From positions 1,922,001-1,986,000 of the forward strand of contig NZ_CP131913.1 of NCBI RefSeq assembly GCF_030704205.1: a DNA stretch of 64,000 nt, given 5' to 3'. The position numbers were made by a program, and so were the translations under genes. This stretch comes from Halomonas alkalicola (GTDB taxonomy: Bacteria > Pseudomonadota > Gammaproteobacteria > Pseudomonadales > Halomonadaceae). Below, piece after piece: positions 16,248 to 25,088 of the stretch (position 1 is the stretch's first letter; every line of letters starts with the position of its first letter). The notes beneath the pieces were generated by a model. The model searched no databases. It worked only from the letters and a program-made list of their open reading frames with translations, and was not told where the DNA came from.

Positions 16248-16694
16248 CTACTTCTTCTGGGTGGCGTCCTGGCGGGTCACGCTCGAGCCCTTGGGGCGCA
16301 CATAGAGCACCAGGGCGTGGTCGACGAGGTCGAAGCCATGCTCCTCGGCGATCTCCTGCTGGCGCCGCTCGATGGTCTCGTCGAAGAACTCGATGATCTC
16401 GCCGCTCTCCAGGCAGACCATGTGATCATGGTGCTCGTCCTGGGAGATCTCGAAGACGGCGTGGCCGCCATCGAAGTTGTGGCGCACCACGAGGCCCGCG
16501 GACTCGAACTGGGTCAGCACGCGGTAGACGGTGGCCAGGCCGACGTCCTCGCCGGCTTCCAGCAGGGTCTTGTAGACGTCCTCGGCGCTCATGTGGTGCT
16601 CGCCCTGGGCGTTCTCGAGGATCTGCAGGATCTTGACGCGGGGCAGGGTCACCTTCAGACCGGCCTTGCGCAGTTCATGGTTCTGGTCGGCCAT
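16248..16694 (-). CDS. fur: Fur, ferric uptake regulator
   Basis: Fe(II)-dependent repressor; 148 aa, the E. coli length. It has the N-terminal winged helix (KVTLPRVKILQIL, YKTLLEAGEDVGLATVYRVLTQFE) and the metal-binding dimerisation domain with HHDHMVCLESGEIIEFFDE. Only the first of the two E. coli zinc cysteines is present (CLES rather than CxxC), as I recall for pseudomonad Fur. The start is ATG 16694; the longer frame to 16772 would enter bamE. It diverges from bamE by 72 bp. A likely target is the small-RNA locus at 57.57 kb. Confidence 0.95.
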   Translation of the reverse strand: MADQNHELRKAGLKVTLPRVKILQILENAQGEHHMSAEDVYKTLLEAGEDVGLATVYRVLTQFESAGLVVRHNFDGGHAVFEISQDEHHDHMVCLESGEIIEFFDETIERRQQEIAEEHGFDLVDHALVLYVRPKGSSVTRQDATQKK

Positions 16695-16702
16695 GGTTGC
16701 TC

Positions 16703-16732
16703 TTCGCAGTATCGGGTAGGGTCGGGTATGAT
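16703..16732 (+). promoter_or_regulatory. Candidate sigma-70 promoter of bamE
   Basis: TTCGCA (16703-16708), an 18-bp spacer and TATGAT (16727-16732), placed about 35 bp before the bamE start codon in the divergent fur-bamE region. Confidence 0.4.
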
Positions 16733-16766
16733 CGACCGAAACCACGATAGTGAAGAACAGGCGCAA

Positions 16767-17228
16767 ATGCAAAAGTTGACAAGAATCGTCACCCTTTCTG
16801 CCGCGCTGCTGCTGGCCAGCGGTTGCAGCTACTTCGGGGTCTACAAGCGGGACATCCCTCAGGGCAACCTGGTCACCGCCGACATGGTGGAACAGCTGCG
16901 TCCCGGCATGACCCGCGACGACGTGGTCTACGTCATGGGCCGCCCGCTGCTGGAGGCGCCCTTCGACGCCAACCAGTGGGACTATGTGTTCCGTCTCGAC
17001 GAGGCCTACGGCGGTGTGGAACGGCGCCGCGTGACCCTGACCTTCGACGGCAACCGCCTGGTGGATATCCAGCGCGAGGGCAACCTGGAGCGCGACATCG
17101 ACCTGCGCGCCAGCGAGGGCGCCGGCCCCCAGGTAGAAGGCGCCGAGCCGCTGGAGACCACCCCTGAGCTGCAGCCAGAAGGCGGCGCGACCGTGCCCAT
17201 GGGCGGCGAGCCGGCCAGAGACTTCTGA
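16767..17228 (+). CDS. bamE: BamE, outer-membrane assembly lipoprotein
   Basis: A lipoprotein of the BAM complex that inserts beta-barrel proteins in the outer membrane. Start ATG 16767 gives a lipoprotein signal (MQKLTRIVTLSAALLLASGC), with cysteine about residue 20 as the lipidation site. The SmpA/OmlA domain follows: GNLVTADMVEQLRPGMTRDD, VMGRPLLEAPFDANQWDYVF and RRVTLTFDGNRLV. At 153 aa it is longer than E. coli BamE because of an acidic, proline-rich tail of about 45 residues. The bamE/fur and rnfH-ratA/smpB neighbourhood is highly conserved. Confidence 0.93.
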   Translation: MQKLTRIVTLSAALLLASGCSYFGVYKRDIPQGNLVTADMVEQLRPGMTRDDVVYVMGRPLLEAPFDANQWDYVFRLDEAYGGVERRRVTLTFDGNRLVDIQREGNLERDIDLRASEGAGPQVEGAEPLETTPELQPEGGATVPMGGEPARDF

Positions 17229-17248
17229 CCCCGCAGGCGACGCCCCTG

Positions 17249-17290
17249 GACGCCCCGCCGTGGCCCTGCCCGGCGGGGCGTCAGCGTTTT
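17249..17290 (+). terminator. Terminator after bamE
   Basis: A perfect 12-bp stem (17249-17260 with 17271-17282) followed by AGCGTTTTT. It overlaps the last codon of the convergent rnfH. Confidence 0.75.
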
Positions 17291-17577
17291 TCGGCGGCCC
17301 GGGCCAGCCGGGCCTGCTTGGGATCGATGGTCAGCGGGCGGTAGAGCTCCACGCGATCGCCGGCCCGCAGGCGATGGGTCGCCGGCTCGCGCAGCCGCCT
17401 GCCGAAGATGCCGAGGTCTGGCTGCTCGAAGGCCTCCGCGGGCAGCTCGGGGAAGCGCCCGGGCAGGTCGGCCAGCACCACCGCCTCGCTGGCGGTGGTG
17501 CCCAGGGGCACGCTCAGCGCCACCACGGCCTGATGCCCGGGCAGGGCGAAGGCCACCTCCACCGCGATCTCGGCCAT
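17281..17577 (-). CDS. rnfH: RnfH/RatB family ubiquitin-like protein
   Basis: A 98-aa beta-grasp protein (UPF0125, RnfH). It has IAVEVAFALPGHQAVVALSV, then GIFGRRLREPATHRLRAGDR and VELYRPLTIDPKQAR, the conserved core of the family. The function is unknown; members occur with ratA or in Rnf operons. It starts 3 nt after the ratA stop, so the two are cotranscribed. Confidence 0.85.
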   Translation of the reverse strand: MAEIAVEVAFALPGHQAVVALSVPLGTTASEAVVLADLPGRFPELPAEAFEQPDLGIFGRRLREPATHRLRAGDRVELYRPLTIDPKQARLARAAEKR

Positions 17578-17580
17578 GGC

Positions 17581-18015
17581 TCAGCGCCCGTAGAGCTGAT
17601 CGGCGCGGCGGGTGAAGGCCTCCACCAGCTGCCCCGCCACCTGCTGGAAGAGCTTGCCGAAGGCCATGCCCAGCAGGCGGTTGGCGAACTCGAACTCCAT
17701 CTCCAGGCACACCTTACAGGCGTTCTCGCCCATGGGGATGAACATCCAGCGCCCGCGCAGGCGCTTGAAGGGGCCGCTGACCAGCGACATCTCGATGCGC
17801 TCCGGTTCGATCAGGTCGTTGCGCGTGGCGATGCTCTGCTCGATGCCCGCGCGCCCCAGGGTCATCTCGCCGATCAGGTGGGAGTCATCCCGCTCGAGCA
17901 GGCGGGCGCGACGACAGCCGGGCAGGAACTCCGGATAGCGCTCGAAATCGTTGACCAGGTCGAACATCTGCTGGGGGGTATGTCGCACCATGGCGGTTCG
18001 GTTGACCGTTGGCAT
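17581..18015 (-). CDS. ratA: RatA, START-domain (polyketide-cyclase-like) toxin-family protein
   Basis: A 144-aa START/coenzyme Q-binding-like protein. E. coli RatA binds 50S subunits and blocks 70S formation; a COQ10-like role in quinone handling has also been proposed for the family. Visible motifs: MVRHTPQQMFDLVNDFERYPEFLPGC, RFI-type middle strands, WMFIPMGENACKVCLEMEFEF and a C-terminal amphipathic helix. Start at ATG 18015 (MPTVNRTAMVRH). It is divergent from smpB and followed by rnfH, the conserved order. Confidence 0.88.
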   Translation of the reverse strand: MPTVNRTAMVRHTPQQMFDLVNDFERYPEFLPGCRRARLLERDDSHLIGEMTLGRAGIEQSIATRNDLIEPERIEMSLVSGPFKRLRGRWMFIPMGENACKVCLEMEFEFANRLLGMAFGKLFQQVAGQLVEAFTRRADQLYGR

Positions 18016-18143
18016 TGAGCTCTCCGCTGACTTCACAGTGCCCAGGGCGTATCATGAGCCGTTATTTCAGGCCTTGAATGGTATCACGCTTCCCCCCATA
18101 TCGAAGGGGCGGCCGCCAAGGGCACGGACAGACACGAGGTTTC

Positions 18144-18635
18144 ATGGCCAACAAGAAAGGCAAGGGCAATGGGCCCACCAGCAACGTCATCGCCCAGAAC
18201 AAGAAGGCGCGCTTCGAGTACCACATCGACGAGGTCTTCGAGGCGGGCCTGGTACTGGCCGGCTGGGAGGTGAAGAGCCTGCGCGCCGGCAAGGCGCAGC
18301 TCACCGACACCTACATCCTGGTCAAGAACGGCGAGGCCTGGCTGCTGGGCAGCCATATCATGCCGCTCAACACCGCCAGCACCCACGAGATCGCCGACCC
18401 CGTCCGCACCCGCAAGCTGCTGCTACACCGGAAGGAGATCGCCAGGATCTTCTCGCGGACCCAGGACAAGGGGCACACCTGCGTGCCGCTCAAGCTCTAC
18501 TGGAAAGGCAACCGGGTGAAGTGCGAGCTGGCGCTGGTGACGGGCAAGAAGCTCCACGACAAGCGGGCCACCGAGAAGGACCGCGACTGGCAGCGCCAGA
18601 GGGGCCGCATCATGCGGGAACAAAACAAGGCGTAG
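18144..18635 (+). CDS. smpB: SmpB, tmRNA-binding protein
   Basis: Partner of tmRNA in trans-translation. It has the OB-fold core ([37 protein letters not shown]), the [10 protein letters not shown] motif, and the basic tail [18 protein letters not shown] that enters the mRNA channel. ATG 18144 with GAGG upstream gives 163 aa, close to the family size. The gene for its RNA partner, ssrA, starts 41 bp downstream. Confidence 0.97.
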   Translation: MANKKGKGNGPTSNVIAQNKKARFEYHIDEVFEAGLVLAGWEVKSLRAGKAQLTDTYILVKNGEAWLLGSHIMPLNTASTHEIADPVRTRKLLLHRKEIARIFSRTQDKGHTCVPLKLYWKGNRVKCELALVTGKKLHDKRATEKDRDWQRQRGRIMREQNKA

Positions 18636-18636
18636 G

Positions 18637-18668
18637 CTGTCACAGTGACGCGCATCCTGATAGGATGC
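18637..18668 (+). promoter_or_regulatory. Candidate tmRNA promoter with an inverted repeat over the -10 box
   Basis: CTGTCA (18637-18642), an 18-bp spacer and TAGGAT (18661-18666), 10 bp before the predicted 5' end of tmRNA. A perfect 7-bp inverted repeat (18652-18658 with 18662-18668) covers the -10 box; it may be an smpB hairpin or an operator. Confidence 0.45.
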
Positions 18669-18676
18669 ACGATCAA

Positions 18677-19057
18677 GGGGGCGACATGGTTTCGACGCCG
18701 GTGACAACCCCTGCGGTGCATGCCGAGAGCGTGATGTATCTCGTAAATCCAACATCACGACTAAATAGTCGCAAACGACGACAACTACGCTCAGGGCGCG
18801 CTGGCAGCTTAAACGCTGTTAGCTTCTAGTCCGGCCCCGAAGTGATGTGCCCATTCATCACGGAGGGGATATGAGCCAAGACTGATGGGATCGTGATCGG
18901 TAGCGTCCTCATGCCGGTTGCTAAATCTACGAGGAATCGCGTCGCTGGATCCTGACCGTTGGAGCCAGAGGCGTTAAATCAAATAACGGAATCTAAGCAT
19001 GTAGAGCCAATGGGCGAGTGCTGGCGGACGCGGGTTCAATTCCCGCCGCCTCCACCA
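18677..19057 (+). ncRNA. ssrA: tmRNA (transfer-messenger RNA)
   Basis: Rescues stalled ribosomes by tagging the nascent peptide. The 5' end GGGGGCGACATGGTTTCGAC pairs with the 3' end (CGCCTCC then ACCA) to form the acceptor stem; the T arm is GCGGGTTCAATTCCCGC. The tag frame is at 18771-18812: resume codon GCA, encoding ANDDNYAQGALAA then TAA. It ends with the ALAA degron and is slightly longer than the E. coli tag. Total about 381 nt. It is next to smpB and followed by a terminator. The 3' end of tmRNA is a common integration site, and accessory DNA follows here. Confidence 0.97.
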
Positions 19058-19073
19058 AACAAGTCGACGAATC

Positions 19074-19095
19074 AAGCACCTACGGGTGCTTTTTT
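19074..19095 (+). terminator. Terminator of tmRNA
   Basis: AAGCACC-TACG-GGTGCTT hairpin (19074-19091) continuing into a T run to 19095. Confidence 0.9.
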
Positions 19096-19352
19096 CGTTT
19101 CTAGCCCTCCACAGCCCCATCCAGGCCAGGGCGCTTTCACACCCCCTCCATCTCGACCCCGTGCCGAGCGAGCCAGGGCTCGCCGTTGCGCAGGTTGATC
19201 CGGCGCAGCCGCTCGCGCAGCAGGGGCTCCATGACGACCGTCTGCCATGCCTTAGCTCCAAGGTGCGATGAGCGCCTTTGACGGTAGCGAAACCAGCGTC
19301 AGGAGAGAAATCTTCTGGGCTTGACCGATGACCTATTGGGTGGGCAGCGCAG

Positions 19353-19467
19353 TTGGACGATAAGAAAGAAATCAACTGGCCGAAAAATAAAGCACCAATC
19401 GGACGATGGACTATCCATCAATTGGACGCTAGTCTTTCCAGCAACTGGACGCTAGCAGAGGCGCGAC
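19353..19467 (+). repeat. Five tandem 23-bp iteron-like repeats before the ATPase gene
   Basis: Units begin at 19353, 19376, 19399, 19422 and 19445, exactly 23 bp apart. Their heads are TTGGACGATAA, CTGGCCGAAAA, TCGGACGATGG, TTGGACGCTAG and CTGGACGCTAG; four of the five end in CAA. The array stops directly at the ATG at 19468. The period is not a multiple of three, so it is not coding, and about two helical turns would place bound proteins on nearly the same face. Confidence 0.75.
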
Positions 19468-20784
19468 ATGACACCACCCTATCTTCCACGACTGATTCGC
19501 GATCGAGTGCTCGAGTCTCTCGCCGATACGCCGGTGGTCTGCCTGTTGGGGCCACGGCAGGTGGGCAAGACAACGCTCGCCCAGCGCATCGACCCCGAAC
19601 GCACCTATCTGAACCTGGATGATGCGACGCTGCTGGAAGCGGCTCGGCAGGATCCGCTCGGCTTCGTCGAGGGGTTGCCTGAACGCGTCACTCTGGACGA
19701 GGTGCAGCGCGCCCCTGAGCTGCTGCTGGCCATCAAGTCGATGGTGGATCGGGATCGCCAGCCAGGCCGGTTCCTGCTGACAGGCTCAGCCAACCTGCTG
19801 TTGCTTCCCAAGGCACAGGATTCCCTGGCGGGTCGCATGGAGGTCATCTACTTGCATCCGCTGACCGAACAGGAGAAGCGCGTGAGTGCTTCGACCCTGC
19901 TCGGCGCGCTGCTGGAGGGTCAGTTAACGCCCAGGATGGTGGCAGACACCACCCCCCTCGCCCCCACGGCAGAGGTGCTCTGCCAAGGCGGCTACCCTGA
20001 ACCCAACCGCCGGGCGCCCCATCGGGCACGCCAGTGGTATCGCCAGTATCTCCAAGCCATCGTGCAGCGCGACGTGCGGGATATCGCCGCCATTCAGGAC
20101 GAAGACGGGATGCTGCGGCTGATGGAGCTGTTGGCCTACCGCACTGCCTGCCTGCTCAACGTCAGCAATCTGAGCAAGGAACTGGGAATGGAGCGCGCCA
20201 CCGTCGCCAAGTACCTTGGCATCCTGGAGCGCCTCTTCCTGATCCAGCAGCTACCTGCCTGGCATCGCAATCACGCCAAACGACTGATCAAGAGCCCCAA
20301 GCTGCACCTGGTCGATACCGGCCTTGCCGCGGCACTGGGGCGCCTGGGTCCGGAGCAGTGGCTCACCGAGGCAGAGCGCTTCGGTTCCCTGCTGGAAAGC
20401 CATGTGGTCGAGCAGTTGATCGCCCAGGCCTCCTGGGTCGATCAGGAGCTGCGCTTTTCACACTACCGGGACAAGGATCAGGTAGAGGTTGATCTTGTTA
20501 TCGAGCGGGGTCAGGAGCTCTGGGGGGTTGAAGTCAAGCGCGCCGCCAGCGTCCAAGCCAAGGACGCCGCCGGGCTCGCCAGGCTTGCCGACCAGGCCGG
20601 CAAGGGATTCCGCGGGGGCATGCTGCTCTACACCGGCCGCCACTGCCTCAAGCTGCAGGTGCCGGGATGCTTCGCCGTTCCCATCGGCATGCTGTGGGGC
20701 GAGGAGCCCGGGAAGACCATCTCCAGCGAGGAAGCGTTACAAGCCTTGGCCGATCAGGGGCAAGACCTAGATATGGGGTACTGA
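19468..20784 (+). CDS. AAA_14 / DUF4143 family ATPase
   Basis: A 438-aa accessory ATPase. The N-terminal AAA_14 domain has Walker A GPRQVGKT (residues 28-35), Walker B VTLDEVQ (about 74-80) and LLTGSAN as sensor. A winged-helix-like segment follows (NVSNLSKELGMERATVAKYL). The C-terminal DUF4143 part contains VEVDLVI...WGVEVKRA, a PD-(D/E)xK nuclease-like arrangement. The cellular role of this widespread family is not established. It is preceded by the 23-bp repeat array and stands alone between tmRNA and the polyamine operon, so it looks horizontally acquired. Confidence 0.85.
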   Translation: MTPPYLPRLIRDRVLESLADTPVVCLLGPRQVGKTTLAQRIDPERTYLNLDDATLLEAARQDPLGFVEGLPERVTLDEVQRAPELLLAIKSMVDRDRQPGRFLLTGSANLLLLPKAQDSLAGRMEVIYLHPLTEQEKRVSASTLLGALLEGQLTPRMVADTTPLAPTAEVLCQGGYPEPNRRAPHRARQWYRQYLQAIVQRDVRDIAAIQDEDGMLRLMELLAYRTACLLNVSNLSKELGMERATVAKYLGILERLFLIQQLPAWHRNHAKRLIKSPKLHLVDTGLAAALGRLGPEQWLTEAERFGSLLESHVVEQLIAQASWVDQELRFSHYRDKDQVEVDLVIERGQELWGVEVKRAASVQAKDAAGLARLADQAGKGFRGGMLLYTGRHCLKLQVPGCFAVPIGMLWGEEPGKTISSEEALQALADQGQDLDMGY

Positions 20785-21073
20785 GACGCTTCGTAGTCGT
20801 CTACGACGCCATCGGCCCGTCATGATGCGCGCGGCAGAATGACCTGCCCTCCCCTGGGCGCCCAGGCCTGCGACTTTGGTCGCAGACTTGACTCGAAAAC
20901 CACTTGATACCAGCCTCAGGGGGAGCCATTATCTGCGCCCACTCGTCATCCCCCCCTGCGGGGAGCCGGGCGAGGCCAAGACCGGGGTGGCATCGGGTCG
21001 GGGGCGCTGAGGCGCTTCACTACCGATAAGACCCTACCACTGTTGACATTTCCCGATCTGGATTCGAAACCCC

Positions 21074-22273
21074 ATGAGCAAAGTCCTGATTATTGGCGCC
21101 GGCGGCGTCGGCGGCGTGGTGACCCACAAGTGCGCCCAGCACCCCGAGGTCTTCAGCGAGATCATGCTGGCCAGCCGCAACGAAGCGAAGTGCCAGGCGA
21201 TCGCCGCCCAGCTGGATCGCCCGATCCAGACCGCCCAGGTGGACGCCGACAGCGTCGATGACCTGGTCAAGCTGATCGAGTCGTTCAAGCCCGACGTGCT
21301 GATCCACGTGGCCCTGCCCTATCAGGACCTGACCATCATGGAGGCCTGCCTGAAGACCGGCGTGCCCTACCTCGACACCGCCAACTACGAGCATCCCGAC
21401 GAGGCGAAGTTCGAGTACAAGGAGCAGTGGGCCTTCCAGGAGCGCTACAAGGAGGCCGGCAACATGGCCACCCTGGGCTGCGGCTTCGACCCGGGCATGA
21501 CCAACATCTACTGCGCCTACGCGCAGAAGAACCTGTTCGACGAGATCCACCGCATCGACATCCTGGACGCCAACGGCGGTGACCACGGCTACCCCTTCGC
21601 CACCAACTTCAACCCCGAGATCAACATTCGCGAGATCACCGCGAAGGGTCGCTACTGGGAGAAGGGCGAGTGGAAGGAGACCGACCCGCTGGCGGTGAAG
21701 CGCACCTTCGACTTCGACGGCATCGGCGAGAAGGACATCTACCTCCTCTACCACGAGGAGCTCGAGTCCCTGTGCCAGAACATCAAGGGCCTGGAGCGCA
21801 TCCGCTTCTGGATGACCTTCTCCGAGAAGTACATCACCCACCTCAAGGTGCTCGAGAACGTCGGCATGACCAGCATCGAGCCGATCGAGGTAGGTGGCGC
21901 CAAGATCGCCCCGCTGGAGTTTCTCAAGGCGGTGCTGCCCGACCCGGCCTCGCTGGGCCCGCGCACCAAGGGCAAGACCAACATCGGCATCATCGCCGAC
22001 GGCATCAAGGACGGTAAGCGTCGCAAGGTGCACATCTACAACATCTGCGACCACGAGAAGTGCTACGAGGAGGTCAAGTCCCAGGCGATCTCCTACACCA
22101 CCGGCGTGCCGGCAGTGACCGGCGCCATGCTGATGCTGGAAGGGATCTGGAAGGGCGCGGGCGTGTTCAACGTCGAGCAGCTCGACCCCGACCCCTTCAT
22201 GGCGCGCATCGGCGAGATGGGGCTGCCCTGGCAGGTGGTCGAGCTCGACCCCGACCACGACCCCCTGGCCTGA
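21074..22273 (+). CDS. Carboxynorspermidine/carboxyspermidine dehydrogenase (synthase)
   Basis: A 399-aa saccharopine-dehydrogenase-like (LYS1-type) enzyme. It should condense L-aspartate semialdehyde with a diamine (putrescine or 1,3-diaminopropane) and reduce the imine with NADPH. Visible: Rossmann IIGAGGVGGVVTHKC at the N-terminus, HVALPYQDLTIMEACLKTGV, NYEHPDEAKFEYKEQW, and LGCGFDPGMTNIYCAYA. The assignment is supported by the directly following decarboxylase gene (3 nt apart), the standard pair of the alternative polyamine pathway of Vibrio and many gut bacteria. Whether the product is norspermidine or spermidine cannot be told. Confidence 0.9.
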   Translation: MSKVLIIGAGGVGGVVTHKCAQHPEVFSEIMLASRNEAKCQAIAAQLDRPIQTAQVDADSVDDLVKLIESFKPDVLIHVALPYQDLTIMEACLKTGVPYLDTANYEHPDEAKFEYKEQWAFQERYKEAGNMATLGCGFDPGMTNIYCAYAQKNLFDEIHRIDILDANGGDHGYPFATNFNPEINIREITAKGRYWEKGEWKETDPLAVKRTFDFDGIGEKDIYLLYHEELESLCQNIKGLERIRFWMTFSEKYITHLKVLENVGMTSIEPIEVGGAKIAPLEFLKAVLPDPASLGPRTKGKTNIGIIADGIKDGKRRKVHIYNICDHEKCYEEVKSQAISYTTGVPAVTGAMLMLEGIWKGAGVFNVEQLDPDPFMARIGEMGLPWQVVELDPDHDPLA

Positions 22274-22276
22274 GCC

Positions 22277-23455
<1,179 letters not shown>

Positions 23456-23483
23456 GCCGCCTGCCGCTCGACCCGCACCACCC

Positions 23484-23508
23484 AGAAGCCCCCTCGCGGG
23501 GCTTCTTT
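23484..23508 (+). terminator. Terminator after nspC
   Basis: A 9-bp stem (23484-23492 with 23498-23506), loop CTCGC, then TTTCATTT. It separates the polyamine pair from the aspartate kinase. Confidence 0.8.
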
Positions 23509-23608
23509 CATTTCTGCCCCGCGCACTTGCACTCCTGCCCCCCGGGGCTTCACCCCCGCCTCCCGGGCCTCTATGGTGGAGCAAAGCCACTGCCACAGGG
23601 AGTTCGTG

Positions 23609-24916
23609 ATGACGCAGGCCGCAAGGTGCAGGGTCTACAAGTTCGGCGGCGCCTCGATCCGGGACGCCGACGCCATTCGCCGGCTGGGCAGCCTGCTGGC
23701 CGAGAAGGCGCCGCGGCCCCGCGCCATGGTGGTCTCGGCCATGGGCAAGACCACCAACGCCCTGGAGGCGCTGCTGCGGGCGGCCCGCGAGCAGGACGAG
23801 GCGGGGTATCGCCATCGGCTCACGGCGATCTGCGAGGACCACCTCGGCGTGGCCGAGGCGCTGTTCGGCCCGGGCTCGAGCGTGGCCGACGCGCTGGAAC
23901 AGCGGCTGGCCGAACTGGACACCGCCCACGCCGCCCACCGCGAGGCGCCCTACCCCTTCCACTACGACCAGACCGTGGGCATGGGCGAGCTGCTCTCCAC
24001 CACCCTGGTGGCCGCCTGGCTCAACGCGGTCGGCGTGGCGACCCGCTGGTGCGACGCCCGGGCGCTGATCGTCACCGACGAGCATCATCAGGCGGCCGAG
24101 ATCGACTGGGCGACCACCCGAGAGCGCATCGCCTCGCTTGCCGCCGAGTGCGACGAGGTGCTGCTGACCCAGGGCTTCATCGGCGCCACCGCCAGGGGCG
24201 TCATGACTACCCTGGGCCGCGAGGGCTCCGACTTCAGCGCGGCGATCCTCGCTGAGGCCCTGGGTGCCGACGAGCTGACCATCTGGAAGGACGTGCCGGG
24301 GCTCTTCAACGCCGACCCGCGGCGCTTCGCCAATGCGCGCCAGATTCTCAGCCTGAGCTACGCGGAGGCCCTGGAGCAGACCTGGCACGGCGCCACGGTG
24401 ATCCACCCGCGCACCCTGGCCCCGCTGCAGCGGGCCGGCATCCCGCTGACGGTGCGCTCCTTCCTGGACCCCGAGGCCCCGCCCAGCACCATCGGCCCCG
24501 AGGCGGGCGAAGGCGACCGCCAGCCCGCCTTCATGCTGCGCGACGACCAGGTGCTGCTCGATATCGCCCCCCGGGACGGCGGCTTCCTCGACGAGGCGCT
24601 GGTGGCCGAGGTGCTGGCCCGGCTCGCCGAGGCCGACCTGCACGCCAACCTGCTCGACATCGAGGCGCTGCGCCTGCGCCTGGTGGTCGACCACCGGCCC
24701 GAAAGGCTCGACCCCCTAGGGAATACGCTGGCGGAACGCTTCGCGCTGACCCGCCACGATGGCCTGGTGCTGCTCACGGTGCGCCACCCCGATGAGGCGC
24801 TGATGGCCGCCCTCGACGCCCATAGGAGCCGGCTCGTCATACGCTGCAACGCCACCACCGCCCAGCGGCTCTACCCCGCCGCCGAGTGTCCCGCCACCTG
24901 GCGGATTCCCGACTGA
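23609..24916 (+). CDS. Aspartate kinase
   Basis: Phosphorylates aspartate, the entry step to aspartate semialdehyde; about 435 aa from ATG 23609, which has AGGGAG upstream. The amino-acid kinase domain has VYKFGGASI near residue 8, VVSAMGKTTNALE, a central LLTQGFIGATARGVMTTLGREGSDFSAAILA and WKDVPGLFNADPR. The C-terminal third (from about residue 300) looks like two divergent ACT domains (QVLLDIAPRDGGFLDEALV, GLVLLTVRHPDEALM). Its position after the carboxynorspermidine genes suggests, but does not prove, that it supplies their aspartate semialdehyde; ectoine or lysine supply is the alternative. Confidence 0.88.
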   Translation: MTQAARCRVYKFGGASIRDADAIRRLGSLLAEKAPRPRAMVVSAMGKTTNALEALLRAAREQDEAGYRHRLTAICEDHLGVAEALFGPGSSVADALEQRLAELDTAHAAHREAPYPFHYDQTVGMGELLSTTLVAAWLNAVGVATRWCDARALIVTDEHHQAAEIDWATTRERIASLAAECDEVLLTQGFIGATARGVMTTLGREGSDFSAAILAEALGADELTIWKDVPGLFNADPRRFANARQILSLSYAEALEQTWHGATVIHPRTLAPLQRAGIPLTVRSFLDPEAPPSTIGPEAGEGDRQPAFMLRDDQVLLDIAPRDGGFLDEALVAEVLARLAEADLHANLLDIEALRLRLVVDHRPERLDPLGNTLAERFALTRHDGLVLLTVRHPDEALMAALDAHRSRLVIRCNATTAQRLYPAAECPATWRIPD

Positions 24917-25088
24917 GCGCGAAGGCCGAGGCACCCTTACGCGATCTACACGCCCTGTACAGTGACACCCGCTCAGGACAAGCCGGGTCGAGGTCTCGCC
25001 CCAAAGCCCGTATCATGCCTTTCTAGCGATACCCGTGGATCCACCCCACACGACACACTGCCAACACGCAAGAGACGGAGGTCACAGC

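Larger units (their letters stand above)
19058..19467. other. Non-coding stretch between tmRNA and the ATPase gene
   Basis: About 410 bp. It holds the tmRNA terminator, a stretch (about 19100-19260) with a short minus-strand frame reading AWQTVVMEPLLRERLRRI that may be a decayed gene remnant I cannot identify, and an AT-richer part with the five 23-bp repeats at 19353-19467. The composition changes clearly from the GC-rich surroundings. I saw no second copy of the tmRNA 3' end that could mark an attachment site. Confidence 0.5.

Noticed and set aside
18974..19375. 133-codon minus-strand frame containing WWRRRELNPRPPALAHW
   Set aside because: It is the antisense of the tmRNA 3' end and terminator; this peptide is a well-known artefact of tRNA-like antisense translation.
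19353..19467. CRISPR array before the ATPase
   Set aside because: Only about 11 bp of each 23-bp unit is conserved, there are no spacer-sized unique segments, and no cas genes are present.
19030..21073. Attachment-site duplication of the tmRNA 3' end
   Set aside because: I found no second copy of the GCGGGTTCAATTCCCGC region or of CGCCTCCACCA downstream.
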